The translations under genes were made by a program, and so were the position numbers. Shown piece after piece: positions 1 through 8,338 of a stretch of 64,000 nt of DNA (the stretch's first letter is position 1; each line of letters begins with the position of its first letter). The notes under the pieces are model-generated. The model saw nothing but the letters and a program-made list of their open reading frames with translations. It was not told the origin of the DNA and searched no databases. This stretch comes from CAZGSN01 sp964371655 (lineage in GTDB: Bacteria; Desulfobacterota; Binatia; HRBIN30): NCBI GenBank assembly GCA_964371655.1, contig CAYJOD010000013.1, positions 1 through 64,000 on the forward strand, written 5' to 3'.

Positions 1-2
1 CG

Positions 3-842
3 GTGGGGCCGCCGTTCTTCAACAAGGTGAACACCCCGCTCGGCCTGATCCTGTTGTTCCTGACCGGCGTCGGGCCGTTGATCGCGTGGCGGCGGGCATC
101 GTTGCGTAACCTGCAACGCCACTTCCTGGTCCCCGCCGGGCTCGGTCTCGTCGGTGGGGTGCTGCTGTTCGTCGTCGGCTACCGGCACTTCACCGCTCTG
201 ATCTCGTTCTCTCTCTGCATATTCGTGCTCGCCGGGATTGTCACTGAGTTCTACCGCGGTGTGCGAGCGCGGCAGGTGATGGTCGGCGAAAACCCACTCG
301 TCGCCCTGCAGCACCTGATCGCCAAGAATCGACGTCGCTACGGTGGCTACATTGTCCACGTTGGCATCGTGATGATGTTCTTGGCCATCACCGGGACATC
401 GGCGTTCAAGGAAGAGCGGCAGGTCACCCTGAAGGCGGGCGAGCAGCTCGAGGTTGGCAAGTACACGCTGCGCTTCGATGGGGTCAAGGAGAGCGAGACG
501 CCGCACATCGCGTACATCACGGCGACGATCGCGGTGATGTATGACGGCAAGCAGATCGACACCGTGCATCCGGAAAAGCGCTTCTACAAGAGGCCGCAGC
601 AGCCGACGACTGAGGTTGCGATTCGTTCGACGCTCGGATCGGACTTGTATGTGGTTCTGGGCAGCTATGACGGTGCGACCGGAATGGCGACGATCCAAGC
701 CTATTTGAACCCACTCATTGGATTCCTGTGGTGGGGCGGCATCGTGCTCGTGCTTGGCACGCTGGTGACGATCTGGCCCGCGCCGGTACCTGTCGCCGCA
801 AAGGCGTATGCGGCCGGCGCACGCGAAGCGACCGAGGGCTAG
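3..842 (+). CDS. ccmF: Cytochrome c-type biogenesis protein CcmF, C-terminal part
   Basis: The gene enters from the left edge of the window; about 279 C-terminal residues are visible. CcmF is the membrane haem-lyase component of System I cytochrome c maturation and works with CcmH to attach haem to apocytochromes on the periplasmic side. Visible here are membrane helices near residues 12-29, 41-60, 64-84 and 114-132, a His in the segment YIVHVGI that matches a conserved haem-ligand position of the family, a periplasmic stretch of about 100 residues, and a final helix near 239-260. The WWD haem-handling motif lies upstream of the window and cannot be checked. The stop codon is 31 nt before the likely ccmH start, so the two are probably cotranscribed. 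Confidence 0.93.
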   Translation: MGPPFFNKVNTPLGLILLFLTGVGPLIAWRRASLRNLQRHFLVPAGLGLVGGVLLFVVGYRHFTALISFSLCIFVLAGIVTEFYRGVRARQVMVGENPLVALQHLIAKNRRRYGGYIVHVGIVMMFLAITGTSAFKEERQVTLKAGEQLEVGKYTLRFDGVKESETPHIAYITATIAVMYDGKQIDTVHPEKRFYKRPQQPTTEVAIRSTLGSDLYVVLGSYDGATGMATIQAYLNPLIGFLWWGGIVLVLGTLVTIWPAPVPVAAKAYAAGAREATEG

Positions 843-873
843 GGTGCCAGCTGCCGGCGCGGTGTTTGTCCCA

Positions 874-1350
874 ATGCGTGTCTTGCTTGTAGGTCTCGGA
901 ATGATCTTCACCGTTGCGGTTGCCGCAGTCGCGCTCGCCGACGAGCCGGTATCGTTCCAGGAAGTCGAGGAGTCGCTTACCTGCCAATGTGGATGCGGCT
1001 TGACCGTGCATAGCTGCAACCACGTCACGTGCGACTCGGCGATTCCGCTGCGTGCCGAGATCCGCGGCAAGATCGACGCCGGCGAATCGAAGGAGCAGAT
1101 CATCAAGGAGTTCGCCGACAAGTACGGCGAGAAGATCCTATCGGCGCCAACCACCAGCGGCTTCAACCTGGTTGCCTGGGTCTTGCCGTTCGTGGTTGTC
1201 GGCACCGCCATCGCCGTTGTCCTCTTGATCGTTGCACGCTGGGGCCGACACGCGCGCCCGCCACAATCAGCGGAGTCACCGGCCTTGCCTCGATCGCGCT
1301 CGCCTCAGGAGGAGACGATGGAGCGCGAGCTCAAGTCCTTCGACTCGTAA
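874..1350 (+). CDS. ccmH: Cytochrome c-type biogenesis protein CcmH
   Basis: CcmH/CycL family thiol-disulfide protein that reduces or holds apocytochrome CXXCH cysteines during System I maturation. I chose the ATG at 874 because it starts a clean signal/anchor sequence (residues 1-22); an upstream in-frame ATG at 808 lies inside ccmF and adds a charged, non-signal extension. The active-site region reads LTCQCGCG (Cys37, 39, 41) followed by Cys48 and Cys53, a cysteine-rich variant of the usual LRCxxC. The amphipathic segment IPLRAEIRGKIDAG and a C-terminal membrane helix near 100-121 are typical. No ccmG (thioredoxin-like DsbE) lies between ccmF and this gene, which is unlike the classical order. 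Confidence 0.9.
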   Translation: MRVLLVGLGMIFTVAVAAVALADEPVSFQEVEESLTCQCGCGLTVHSCNHVTCDSAIPLRAEIRGKIDAGESKEQIIKEFADKYGEKILSAPTTSGFNLVAWVLPFVVVGTAIAVVLLIVARWGRHARPPQSAESPALPRSRSPQEETMERELKSFDS

Positions 1351-1377
1351 GGCTACGACGGGTCAGAGCTGAGACGT

Positions 1378-1782
1378 ATGGAACTAATCGTGAGCGTCAT
1401 TTTAGTCCTCCTTGCCGCAGCCTTTGTCGCGCTGCCCTTCGTGCGGCCGGAAGAAGCGCAGGAGCCGTCATCGGCACCGCTTCGAGGGCTCGCCCTTGTC
1501 GATGCGGCGCGGCAGAAGCGCGACGCCTATGCTGCCATCAAGGAAGCGGAGTTCGACTTTGAAATGAGCAAGTTGTCGGAGCCTGACTTCAAGACCCTGC
1601 GCGACAAGTACGCCGCGCAAGCCCTCGCCGCGATCGCTGTCTTGGAGTCTGAGACGCCAGGCGCCATACGCCCCAGCCGGCCGGGGCGCGTCGCCTACTG
1701 CCCACAATGCGGTAGCGGTCTATCCAAGCGCGCCAACTTCTGCGGTGGCTGCGGCAAGAACCTCAAACAGCTGGCGGCGTGA
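1378..1782 (+). CDS. CcmI-like membrane-anchored zinc-ribbon protein
   Basis: 134-residue protein directly after ccmH. Residues 3-21 form an N-terminal membrane anchor. The following segment (about 36-90) resembles the short helical region of CcmI proteins, with a pattern of KR-A-AIKE-FD-KLSEPDF-LRDKYA. The C-terminus is a zinc ribbon with Cys108/Cys111 and Cys122/Cys125 in two CxxC knuckles. The position suggests it takes the CcmI role of presenting apocytochrome to CcmH, but the TPR domain of true CcmI is absent. The membrane anchor and metal-binding pairs are seen directly; the function is inferred from context. Confidence 0.75.
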   Translation: MELIVSVILVLLAAAFVALPFVRPEEAQEPSSAPLRGLALVDAARQKRDAYAAIKEAEFDFEMSKLSEPDFKTLRDKYAAQALAAIAVLESETPGAIRPSRPGRVAYCPQCGSGLSKRANFCGGCGKNLKQLAA

Positions 1783-1914
1783 TCCCTGGCGCCCTCGCGG
1801 CGCCTCTCAGTTCATCGATTCGATCCTGACGGCGGCTGATAGCTGTCGGCGCGTCCCAAGGCTGCTGCTTGGCGCTACGTTCGTTGGCGTCGGTTTCGCT
1901 GGGGAAGGGGGGGG

Positions 1915-1980
1915 ACTCGGACAGAGACCCAGGGGGGAGAAGTCTCTGTCCGAGTGGTGGGCACACCTCAATGAGGTGTG
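1915..1980. terminator. Two adjacent perfect hairpins between converging genes
   Basis: Between the ccm genes (plus strand) and tlyA (minus strand) are two perfect inverted repeats. The first has 14-bp arms at 1915-1928 and 1942-1955 around a 13-nt loop. The second has 9-bp arms at 1962-1970 and 1972-1980 with almost no loop, which could fold as an 8-bp stem with a 3-nt loop. The location downstream of both converging transcription units suits a bidirectional terminator, but no U-tract follows either hairpin, so a plain intergenic palindrome is also possible. The rest of the 1783-2077 gap shows no gene. Confidence 0.5.
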
Positions 1981-2077
1981 AGTTCTGAACAGTGCGACGC
2001 AGGTACTTGCAGGCTCTATGCCCACCAATAATTATTCCATTGCCCTAGCATCATCCTCTCAGCGGCAGATAATAATG

Positions 2078-2875
2078 TCATTGTTTGCTGACACCATTTT
2101 CTGTCGGCGTTGAAGAAGTGCCGATCTTAGATCTGGTGAAATTGAGGAAGTACTCTCGGTTTCCCTTGGGTCCAGGGATTGGACACAAGAAATCGCCGTG
2201 GTTGGTAAGGCCGATATCCTGTCCGAACGCCTTGACGGCAGCGACGGTGGCCAGCCGCGCGGCCTCGTCACGGACCACACCGCCCTTGCCGACCTCGCCC
2301 TTACCAACCTCGAATTGTGGTTTCACGAGAGCGAGTAGGCGGGCTTCCGGGTGGAGGAGCTCCAGGATCTTGGGAATAACGAGGCGCAACGAGATGAACG
2401 AGACGTCGACGACGGCGAGGTTGGCAAGCTCAGGTAGGCGATCTGCCTGGAACTGACGGATATTAGCGCGCTCGAAGAGAACCACACGGGGATCTTGCCG
2501 GAGCGCCCATGCAAACTGGCCGTAGCCAACGTCGATCGCGATGACCTTGGCCGCGCCGTGTTGGAGGAGGCAATCGGTGAAACCTCCCGTCGACGCCCCG
2601 ATGTCGAGCGCTACGGTACCGGCGACGTCAAGGTTCCAATGGCTCAAGGCCGCTTCGAGTTTGAGCCCGCCGCGGCTGACGTAAGGGATATCACCGCCGC
2701 GTACTTCGAGTGCGGTATCGATCGGCAATTCCGTACCCGCCTTGTCGATGCGACGCGAGCCGGCCCACACCTCACCGGCGAGAATGAGCCGCCGGGCGCG
2801 ATCACGGCTGGCGACCAAGCCCTGGTCGACCAGAAGCTTATCGACGCGGGCACGTTTCGCCGTGCTTTGGGTCAT
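2078..2875 (-). CDS. tlyA: TlyA family rRNA (cytidine-2'-O)-methyltransferase
   Basis: 265-residue protein with an N-terminal S4 RNA-binding domain (RVDKLLVDQGLVASRDRARR, near residues 10-29) and an FtsJ/RrmJ-type SAM-dependent methyltransferase domain. The SAM-binding motif is LDIGASTGGFTDCLL, followed by AIDVGYGQ, and the catalytic-region segment LVKPQFEVGK is present. The family 2'-O-methylates cytidines in 16S and/or 23S rRNA; some members have also been called haemolysins. Its ATG start overlaps the ispA stop by 4 nt, so it is the last gene of the ctpA-to-tlyA run. Length is normal for the family. Confidence 0.92.
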   Translation of the reverse strand: MTQSTAKRARVDKLLVDQGLVASRDRARRLILAGEVWAGSRRIDKAGTELPIDTALEVRGGDIPYVSRGGLKLEAALSHWNLDVAGTVALDIGASTGGFTDCLLQHGAAKVIAIDVGYGQFAWALRQDPRVVLFERANIRQFQADRLPELANLAVVDVSFISLRLVIPKILELLHPEARLLALVKPQFEVGKGEVGKGGVVRDEAARLATVAAVKAFGQDIGLTNHGDFLCPIPGPKGNREYFLNFTRSKIGTSSTPTENGVSKQ

Positions 2876-3762
2876 CCAACCGCACGGCTGACGATGTAGT
2901 CGGCGATCTCGCGCAAAGCGTCAGCCTCGGGGCCAAACGGTCGTAGCGCTCGCTGCGCCTGGCGAAGCAGATCTCTGGCGCGCTCCTTGGCGGCGGATAG
3001 ACCGAGAACCGCGGGAAAGGTTGCCTTGCAGCGCACCTGGTCGCGACCCAGCGACTTGCCGGTGGTGGCGGTGGTCGCCTCGGCATCGAGGATGTCGTCG
3101 GCAACCTGAAAGGCGAGCCCGATGCAATCCGCATAGCGCGTCAGTGCGCGCAGCTGACGCGCGTCGGCTCCACCGAGGATGGCTCCCGCACGCACCGCGG
3201 CGCGGATCAAGGCACCCGTCTTGCGGACGTGAATCAGCTCGACCGTCGGCAAGTCGACGGGACGATTCTCCGCGGCCATGTCGGCTGCCTGCCCGGCAAC
3301 CATACCGCGCGCGCCGGCAGCAGCGCCGACATCGGCGATCACCTGGAGAGCCCGTTGGTGGTCGGTCTTGGCGCGCAGCGCCGTATCCGCCATCAGCCGG
3401 AATGCTTCGGTGAGCAAGGCATCGCCGGCGAGGATCGCCACCGCTACCCCGTAGACGACGTGATTCGTAGGCTTGCCGCGACGTAGGTCGTCGTCGTCCA
3501 TCGCCGGGAGGTCGTCGTGAATCAGTGAGTAGGTATGGACTAACTCGATGGCGCAGGCGAAGGGGAGCACGGTGGCTGGGCGCCCATTGACGGCGTCGCA
3601 CGCGGCGAGCGCAAGGGTCGGGCGCAAGCGCTTTCCCCCTGACAGCAGACTGTAGCGCATCGCTTCGATCAAGCGCTCAGAGCCCGGGGGGATGCAACGT
3701 TCCAGATAGCGTTCAACCTCCTTCTGGCGCCGGCGTAGGTAGAGCTTGAGATCCATTTTCAC
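2872..3762 (-). CDS. ispA: Polyprenyl (geranyl/farnesyl) diphosphate synthase
   Basis: Trans-isoprenyl diphosphate synthase that condenses IPP with DMAPP/GPP to make GPP or FPP for quinone, undecaprenyl and other isoprenoid synthesis. The first aspartate-rich motif DDLPAMDDDD is at residues 83-92 and the second, DDILD, at 222-226; KRLRPTL near 44-50 and the KTGALI segment are also family-typical. The start is a GTG at 3760-3762 that overlaps the xseB stop by 1 nt; an internal ATG two codons on is the alternative. In many proteobacteria dxs lies between ispA and tlyA. Here tlyA follows directly, so dxs is absent from this cluster. Confidence 0.93.
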   Translation of the reverse strand: MKMDLKLYLRRRQKEVERYLERCIPPGSERLIEAMRYSLLSGGKRLRPTLALAACDAVNGRPATVLPFACAIELVHTYSLIHDDLPAMDDDDLRRGKPTNHVVYGVAVAILAGDALLTEAFRLMADTALRAKTDHQRALQVIADVGAAAGARGMVAGQAADMAAENRPVDLPTVELIHVRKTGALIRAAVRAGAILGGADARQLRALTRYADCIGLAFQVADDILDAEATTATTGKSLGRDQVRCKATFPAVLGLSAAKERARDLLRQAQRALRPFGPEADALREIADYIVSRAVG

Positions 3763-4031
3763 TATTCGCCCGTGCTGTCGGGGTCGAGCTCCTGCAGTTG
3801 CAGATTCCCGCCCGCGTCGCGGGTAAGGATCTCGACACGGCTTTCCGCCTCGTTCAAACGCCGAGTCAAGCCGCGTACGAGACCAACCCCCTTCTCAAAG
3901 GCCCGCAGCGCGTCCTCGAGCGGCAGCTCGCCGGCTTCGAGGTGAGCTACGAGCTCCTCGAGCTGCGCCATGCTCTCGTCGAAGGCCGGTGCGTCGGCTT
4001 CATTCTCGTTCATCGTGGATCCCTTCTTCAT
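3762..4031 (-). CDS. xseB: Exodeoxyribonuclease VII small subunit
   Basis: Small helical subunit that binds XseA to form exonuclease VII, which degrades single-stranded DNA to oligonucleotides. The core FDESMAQLEELVAHLEAGEL, followed by a second helix (LEDALRAFEKGVGLVRGL), is diagnostic. Two starts are plausible: ATG at 4031, with AGGA 6 nt upstream and 2 nt after the xseA stop, and ATG at 4013, preceded by AAGGG. The 89-residue form is close to the usual family length. Its stop overlaps the ispA GTG by 1 nt, so translation of these genes is probably coupled. Confidence 0.9.
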   Translation of the reverse strand: MKKGSTMNENEADAPAFDESMAQLEELVAHLEAGELPLEDALRAFEKGVGLVRGLTRRLNEAESRVEILTRDAGGNLQLQELDPDSTGE

Positions 4032-4033
4032 CG

Positions 4034-5254
4034 TTATTCCTGGTTGCTCGCGTCTTCGACCCGAGCGCTTGCTCGTCCGGATGCAAAGCGCAGGTCCAAG
4101 AGCTCGCCCACGGCAAGCGTGGCGGCGGCGCGGACGACGATACCCGCGCTGGTCTGCGCGATGCAGTAGCCACGATCAAGCACGCCGAGCGGGCTGAGCG
4201 CGTTGAGCCGAGCCGCAGCACCGGCAAGGTGCTGCGCCGCGTAGCGCAGGCGCGCCTGCAGCGCGTGCAACGCTCGCTCGCCGAGCTCGTCGACGCGCTG
4301 TTGCATGGCGCGCAGTACTTGCCGCGGATTGCGCAGCCGCCGTGCGTGCGCGTCGACGCGCCGGCGTTCGGCGGTGATTCGACGTCGCATGACCGCCAGC
4401 AACGCCGCGTCGACCTGCGCGACGCGCGCGGCGAGGGTGGCACGCTGCGGCACCACCAGCGCCGCGGCAGCGGTTGGTGTCGGCGCGCGCACGTCGGCGA
4501 CGAGATCCGCCACTGTGAAGTCGATCTCATGACCGACAGCGGACACGACCGCGACCCGCGAGGCGACGATGGCACGCGCCACGCGCTCATCGTTAAACGC
4601 CCACAAGTCCTCTGTTGAGCCACCGCCGCGCCCGACGATGATGACGTCCACAGCCGCAATGGCCCCGAGCTCGTCAATGGCTGCGACGATATCCGGCGCC
4701 GCCTCCGTGCCCTGCACGCGTACCGGGCGCACGATGATGCGAACGCTTGGGAAGCGCGCCCGGATCACGGTGAGCATGTCCTGGATGGCGGCTCCACGCA
4801 GGGCGGTGGCGATGCCGACCGCGCCCGGCAAAAAGGGCAGGGGGCGTTTGCGGGCCTCGGCGAATAAGCCTTCGGCGGCCAGGCGGCGCTTGAGCTGCTC
4901 GAGTGCGAGTTGCTGTGCGCCGACTCCCTGCGGCTCCATGCCGTCCACGTACAATTGCAGGGCGCCGCGCGCCTCGTAAAGACCGAGCCTGCCATGGACG
5001 ACGACCTGCATGCCGTCCTCGGGAGCGAAGCCGAGCCCGCGGTTGGCGGCGCGAAACATGACACAGGCAAGCTGGCTGCGATCGTCCTTCAGGATGAAGT
5101 AGTAATGGCCGGAAACCGGCCTGCGAAACCCCGAGATCTCGCCGCCAACCCAGCAATCGGCAAGCGCGGCGTCGAGTGTGCTGCGGACGAGCTGATTGAC
5201 CTGCGACACGCTGAGGACAGGTACGGTTCCCGGCGCGCGGGGTAGCGTTTGCAT
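4034..5254 (-). CDS. xseA: Exodeoxyribonuclease VII large subunit
   Basis: 406-residue catalytic subunit of exonuclease VII. It has an N-terminal OB-fold (VSQVNQLVRSTLDAAL then WVGGEISGFRRPVSGHYYFILKD) that binds single-stranded DNA. The catalytic core carries the family signatures GVATS-like GIATALRGAAIQDML, VIIVGRGGGSTEDLWAFNDE and VVSAVGHEIDFTVADLVAD-R-PTPTAAAA. The C-terminus is the long coiled-coil arm. I chose ATG at 5254 because the open frame upstream (to 5515) is arginine-rich, overlaps the neighbouring gene and lacks homology-like features. It lies 23 nt after the preceding deacetylase gene, in one operon. Confidence 0.94.
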   Translation of the reverse strand: MQTLPRAPGTVPVLSVSQVNQLVRSTLDAALADCWVGGEISGFRRPVSGHYYFILKDDRSQLACVMFRAANRGLGFAPEDGMQVVVHGRLGLYEARGALQLYVDGMEPQGVGAQQLALEQLKRRLAAEGLFAEARKRPLPFLPGAVGIATALRGAAIQDMLTVIRARFPSVRIIVRPVRVQGTEAAPDIVAAIDELGAIAAVDVIIVGRGGGSTEDLWAFNDERVARAIVASRVAVVSAVGHEIDFTVADLVADVRAPTPTAAAALVVPQRATLAARVAQVDAALLAVMRRRITAERRRVDAHARRLRNPRQVLRAMQQRVDELGERALHALQARLRYAAQHLAGAAARLNALSPLGVLDRGYCIAQTSAGIVVRAAATLAVGELLDLRFASGRASARVEDASNQE

Positions 5255-5277
5255 CGTTCCGACTTGTAACAAAGCGG

Positions 5278-6396
5278 TCAGCGCCCCGACAGGGAGCGAC
5301 GATCGGCGACGACCAGGGAGAGTGGTGCGATTTGCACTTGGGCGGCCGCGAATGTCGGAGCCAGCTCGCGCACGGCCGCGAGGATAGTCGGCCGCGCGCT
5401 TCCCACGACCACGACGTCGCCGCGCGTGTGCACCAGCGTCATCGCGGCCTCGAGTTGCAGCCGAGTCGACTCCAAGTCGCCGTTCGGGTCGAGAAGGACA
5501 TCGCGCGTCACGCACGGGATGGAGTCGCCACGCAGGGCTTCGCAGAGGCGGCCGTGTGGCTCCGCGGTTGCGTCGAGAGCAAACAGCTGACGGTCACGGG
5601 CGTGCGCGAGCAGGTGTCGCAGCACATCCACGCTGAGGCCGAGGCGCTGCGGTGAGTCGACGTACACCCCGACCGCGGGGGGCATGGTGACGATGGCCGC
5701 GTCGAGCATCTGCAGCCATGCGGCAAGCGCCGGCGCCGCCGTCGCATCATCGGCGCCGGCGTGCGCTGGTAACGCGATGACGACATCGAAACCGGAAAGC
5801 CGCGCCAGCTCCGCGACCTCGCGCGCGAACGGGCGTAGCGGGTCGATGGCTAGCGTCACCCGCAGGCCAAGCGCAGTCACTTCGCGAACAATGAGTAGGT
5901 CGTCGCCGAGATCGGCGAGAACCAGGGCGGCGCGGGGAAGGTGACCGAGCCAATGCAACGAAAGAGTGTGTGTCTGCAGGCCGTCGACCCCGATTTGAAT
6001 CTCGGCGCCGTTGGCGTCTTCGCTGATTCTAGCGCCGACCGCGGGGGCCGACTGCTCGACTATATCGAACCATGTGCGCAGGATCTCGGGATCGTCTGGG
6101 GCACTCATCGCGACGTCGTAGTGGCGCTGTACCCAGCGCACCGCACCGGCGCCGCGCGGGTATTGCTGTGGCGTCGGCAGGGGGAGAGGGAGACGATTGA
6201 GGGCGGTGGTGATGGCGTCGATGCTGCGCGGCAGTTGATCCGCCCAGTTGGTGCGTGGCGCGGTTGCGGCCAGGCGCATCGCGTCGGGCGAATGGAGACG
6301 GGCATAGATTGCTCCGAGGATGGTCCCCAAGACCAGGGAGCAGACGACGATTCGAAGCCACTTCAACGAGCTTCGCCGTTGCTTACGCGGAGGCAC
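5278..6396 (-). CDS. Divergent polysaccharide deacetylase family protein (YibQ-like)
   Basis: About 372 residues. An N-terminal membrane anchor (LKWLRIVVCSLVLGTILGAI) is followed by a proline-rich linker and the domain beginning RAALVLADLGDDLL, the hallmark of the YibQ/divergent polysaccharide deacetylase family (DUF610), which belongs to the glycoside hydrolase/deacetylase superfamily. YibQ-like genes often sit after a ctpA-type protease, as here, and are thought to act in envelope or peptidoglycan metabolism; the substrate is unknown. The GTG at 6396 is preferred because it has GGAAG about 9 nt upstream and directly precedes the membrane anchor. No in-frame ATG gives a sensible N-terminus, so the start is moderately sure. 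Confidence 0.82.
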   Translation of the reverse strand: MPPRKQRRSSLKWLRIVVCSLVLGTILGAIYARLHSPDAMRLAATAPRTNWADQLPRSIDAITTALNRLPLPLPTPQQYPRGAGAVRWVQRHYDVAMSAPDDPEILRTWFDIVEQSAPAVGARISEDANGAEIQIGVDGLQTHTLSLHWLGHLPRAALVLADLGDDLLIVREVTALGLRVTLAIDPLRPFAREVAELARLSGFDVVIALPAHAGADDATAAPALAAWLQMLDAAIVTMPPAVGVYVDSPQRLGLSVDVLRHLLAHARDRQLFALDATAEPHGRLCEALRGDSIPCVTRDVLLDPNGDLESTRLQLEAAMTLVHTRGDVVVVGSARPTILAAVRELAPTFAAAQVQIAPLSLVVADRRSLSGR

Positions 6397-6469
6397 GGTG
6401 ACGGTCTTCCGCAGAAGGATGGCGGCCCGCGGCGACCGGCTCTGTGCCGATGCGCGCGGGTCCGGCGTT

Positions 6470-7825
6470 CTAGGAATCGCTGTTGGCCACAACCGTCTTG
6501 AAGACGTTCCAGCTCTTGAGCAGCTCGAGGGCGCGGTCGAGCTGCGGGTCTTTACCCAACTCACCTTCCTTTACGAGAGGTGTCCCTTCCGGCGATTCGT
6601 CTTCCTTCAGGGCAGGGTGTTCGCTTGGGGCCGGGGGCCGCTTCTGCTCGAAGTGACGCGGAAGATTTTCCTCGCGCAGCTGGGGGAACCCTGAGCCGCC
6701 GTCGGTCTTGGGTTTGGCGGTGGCGTTATCCAGGATGATATCGGGTGTAATGCCGGTCGCCTGAATCGAGCGGCCATTCGGGGTGTAGTAGCGCGCCGTC
6801 GTCAGACGAATCGCGGCGCTCTCGTCGAGTGGGAGGATGGTCTGCACCGAACCCTTCCCGAATGTTTGTGTGCCGAGCACCAAGGCGCGCTTGTGATCCT
6901 GAAGCGCCCCGGCGACGATTTCCGATGCACTGGCACTGCCGCCATTGACCAGCACGATCATGGGGAAGTCGACGTGCGTGCCCGCTTTGTGCGCGAAGTA
7001 TTTCTGCTTTTGATTTTCGAGCCGTCCGTCGGTGTAGACGACGAGGCCGGAATCGATGAACTCGTCGGCGATCTTGATGGATTGCGTGAGCAGGCCGCCA
7101 GGATTGTTGCGCAGGTCGAGAACCAACCCGGAAAGCGGTCCGCCATTTTCTTTTTCCAGCCTGGAGAACTGAAGCACGAAGTCATCGTGGGTATGTTCTT
7201 GGAACTGCGTGATGCGAACGTAGCCGTAGTTCTTATCCAACATCCGGCCCTTGACGCTCTGGATCTTGATCACTTCGCGCGTCAGGGTCACGGTGATGAC
7301 GTTGGCCACCGACTCGCGGCGCAGGGTCAAACGCACCGTGGTCCCCTGCGGGCCGCGCATGCGCTTCACCGCCTCGACGAGAGGCATGTCCTTGGTGAAA
7401 TCGTCATCGATCTTCAGGATCATGTCACCGGGTTTGATCCCGGCTCGATACGCCGGCGTGTCCTCGATCGGCGAGACGACGGTCAGCACGGAGTTGCGAG
7501 TGGTGATCTCGATCCCGAGGCCGCCGAAGCTACCACGGGTATCGACCTGAAGCTCCTTGTACATTTCCGGAGGCAGATACGAGCTGTGCGGGTCCAGAGC
7601 GTTCAACATGCCCGTGATCGCACCATCGATGAGCTGCTTGGTGGTCACCGGGTCGACGTAGTTCTTTTGGACTAGCGACAGGACGTTGGTGAAGACCTCG
7701 ATGTTCTCATAGGTCTCTTTAGCCACGGCTGACACGCGTCCGACGAGCTGGCCGCCAAACCAAAAGACGACGCTGATGATGGCGAGGGCAGTCAACGTCC
7801 GTCGGATCTGTTTTCGAGTCTTCAT
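6470..7825 (-). CDS. ctpA: S41 family carboxyl-terminal processing protease
   Basis: Periplasmic serine protease of 451 residues. It has an N-terminal membrane anchor (about 9-30), a cap region, a PDZ domain (about 95-185, including GGLGIEI and AGIKPGDMILKID) and an S41 catalytic domain. The catalytic serine lies in VNGGSASASEIVAGAL (297-301) and the partner lysine in GTQTFGKGSVQT (Lys324). These enzymes process C-terminal tails of envelope proteins and regulate peptidoglycan hydrolases. The ATG at 7825 is chosen; the upstream extension to 7900 lacks anchor character. It is first in the run ctpA, deacetylase, xseA, xseB, ispA, tlyA, so the operon promoter should lie in the gap upstream of 7825. 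Confidence 0.95.
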   Translation of the reverse strand: MKTRKQIRRTLTALAIISVVFWFGGQLVGRVSAVAKETYENIEVFTNVLSLVQKNYVDPVTTKQLIDGAITGMLNALDPHSSYLPPEMYKELQVDTRGSFGGLGIEITTRNSVLTVVSPIEDTPAYRAGIKPGDMILKIDDDFTKDMPLVEAVKRMRGPQGTTVRLTLRRESVANVITVTLTREVIKIQSVKGRMLDKNYGYVRITQFQEHTHDDFVLQFSRLEKENGGPLSGLVLDLRNNPGGLLTQSIKIADEFIDSGLVVYTDGRLENQKQKYFAHKAGTHVDFPMIVLVNGGSASASEIVAGALQDHKRALVLGTQTFGKGSVQTILPLDESAAIRLTTARYYTPNGRSIQATGITPDIILDNATAKPKTDGGSGFPQLREENLPRHFEQKRPPAPSEHPALKEDESPEGTPLVKEGELGKDPQLDRALELLKSWNVFKTVVANSDS

Positions 7826-7918
7826 CTGCTTTCGGTACCTTCTAACTATGCGTTGGATCGATCGGTGCGTCGGCGAACTATAGCACCAAGGCCCGGCCAC
7901 CTACAATTCGTCGTGATT

Positions 7919-8069
7919 TCAAGTGGTGGGTCAGTTTGATTGTCATTCCGAGCCATCGCACTTACGCGGCGAGGAATCTTCTGCAGCAGCATGAGGGCAA
8001 ACGCTGTCAGATCCCTCGCTGCGCTCGGGATGACATCGGGCGAAAACATCAAACTGACCCACCACCTGA
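7919..8069. repeat. MITE-like palindromic element with 22-bp terminal inverted repeats
   Basis: The gap 7826-8338 between ctpA and the methyltransferase holds a 151-bp palindrome. The ends 7919-7940 and 8048-8069 are inverted repeats of 22 bp with one mismatch (core GTGGTGGGTCAGTTTGAT). Inside, a second nested pair (TGTCATTCCGAG against CTCGGGATGACA, and GCGAGGAATCT against AGATCCCTCGC) makes the whole unit foldable. There is no transposase gene. It resembles a non-autonomous mobile or REP-like element; only one copy is seen here. The remainder of the gap (8070-8338) shows no convincing gene. Confidence 0.7.
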
Positions 8070-8338
8070 TTTCAGACTTTCATTCGCCCAACGACTCTTA
8101 CAACAATCGTGCAGCCGAATTGATGCGCAGCGCAGGCGGGCGCATGGGCAAGGTGAAGCGACGATGTTCCGTGGCGATTCGCAAACGCTGCGCATCTACA
8201 CGCGTTGGCTGTACGCGCGCGGCGAGCGCGACGCGCCGTGGCTGCTGCGATACGGCATCGTGCCGTACGATCCGGGAACGAAGGTTCCCCAATGAGCGTT
8301 TGCGGGTCGCCTCCGTGTGGCCGCTGGAAATCTCCACC

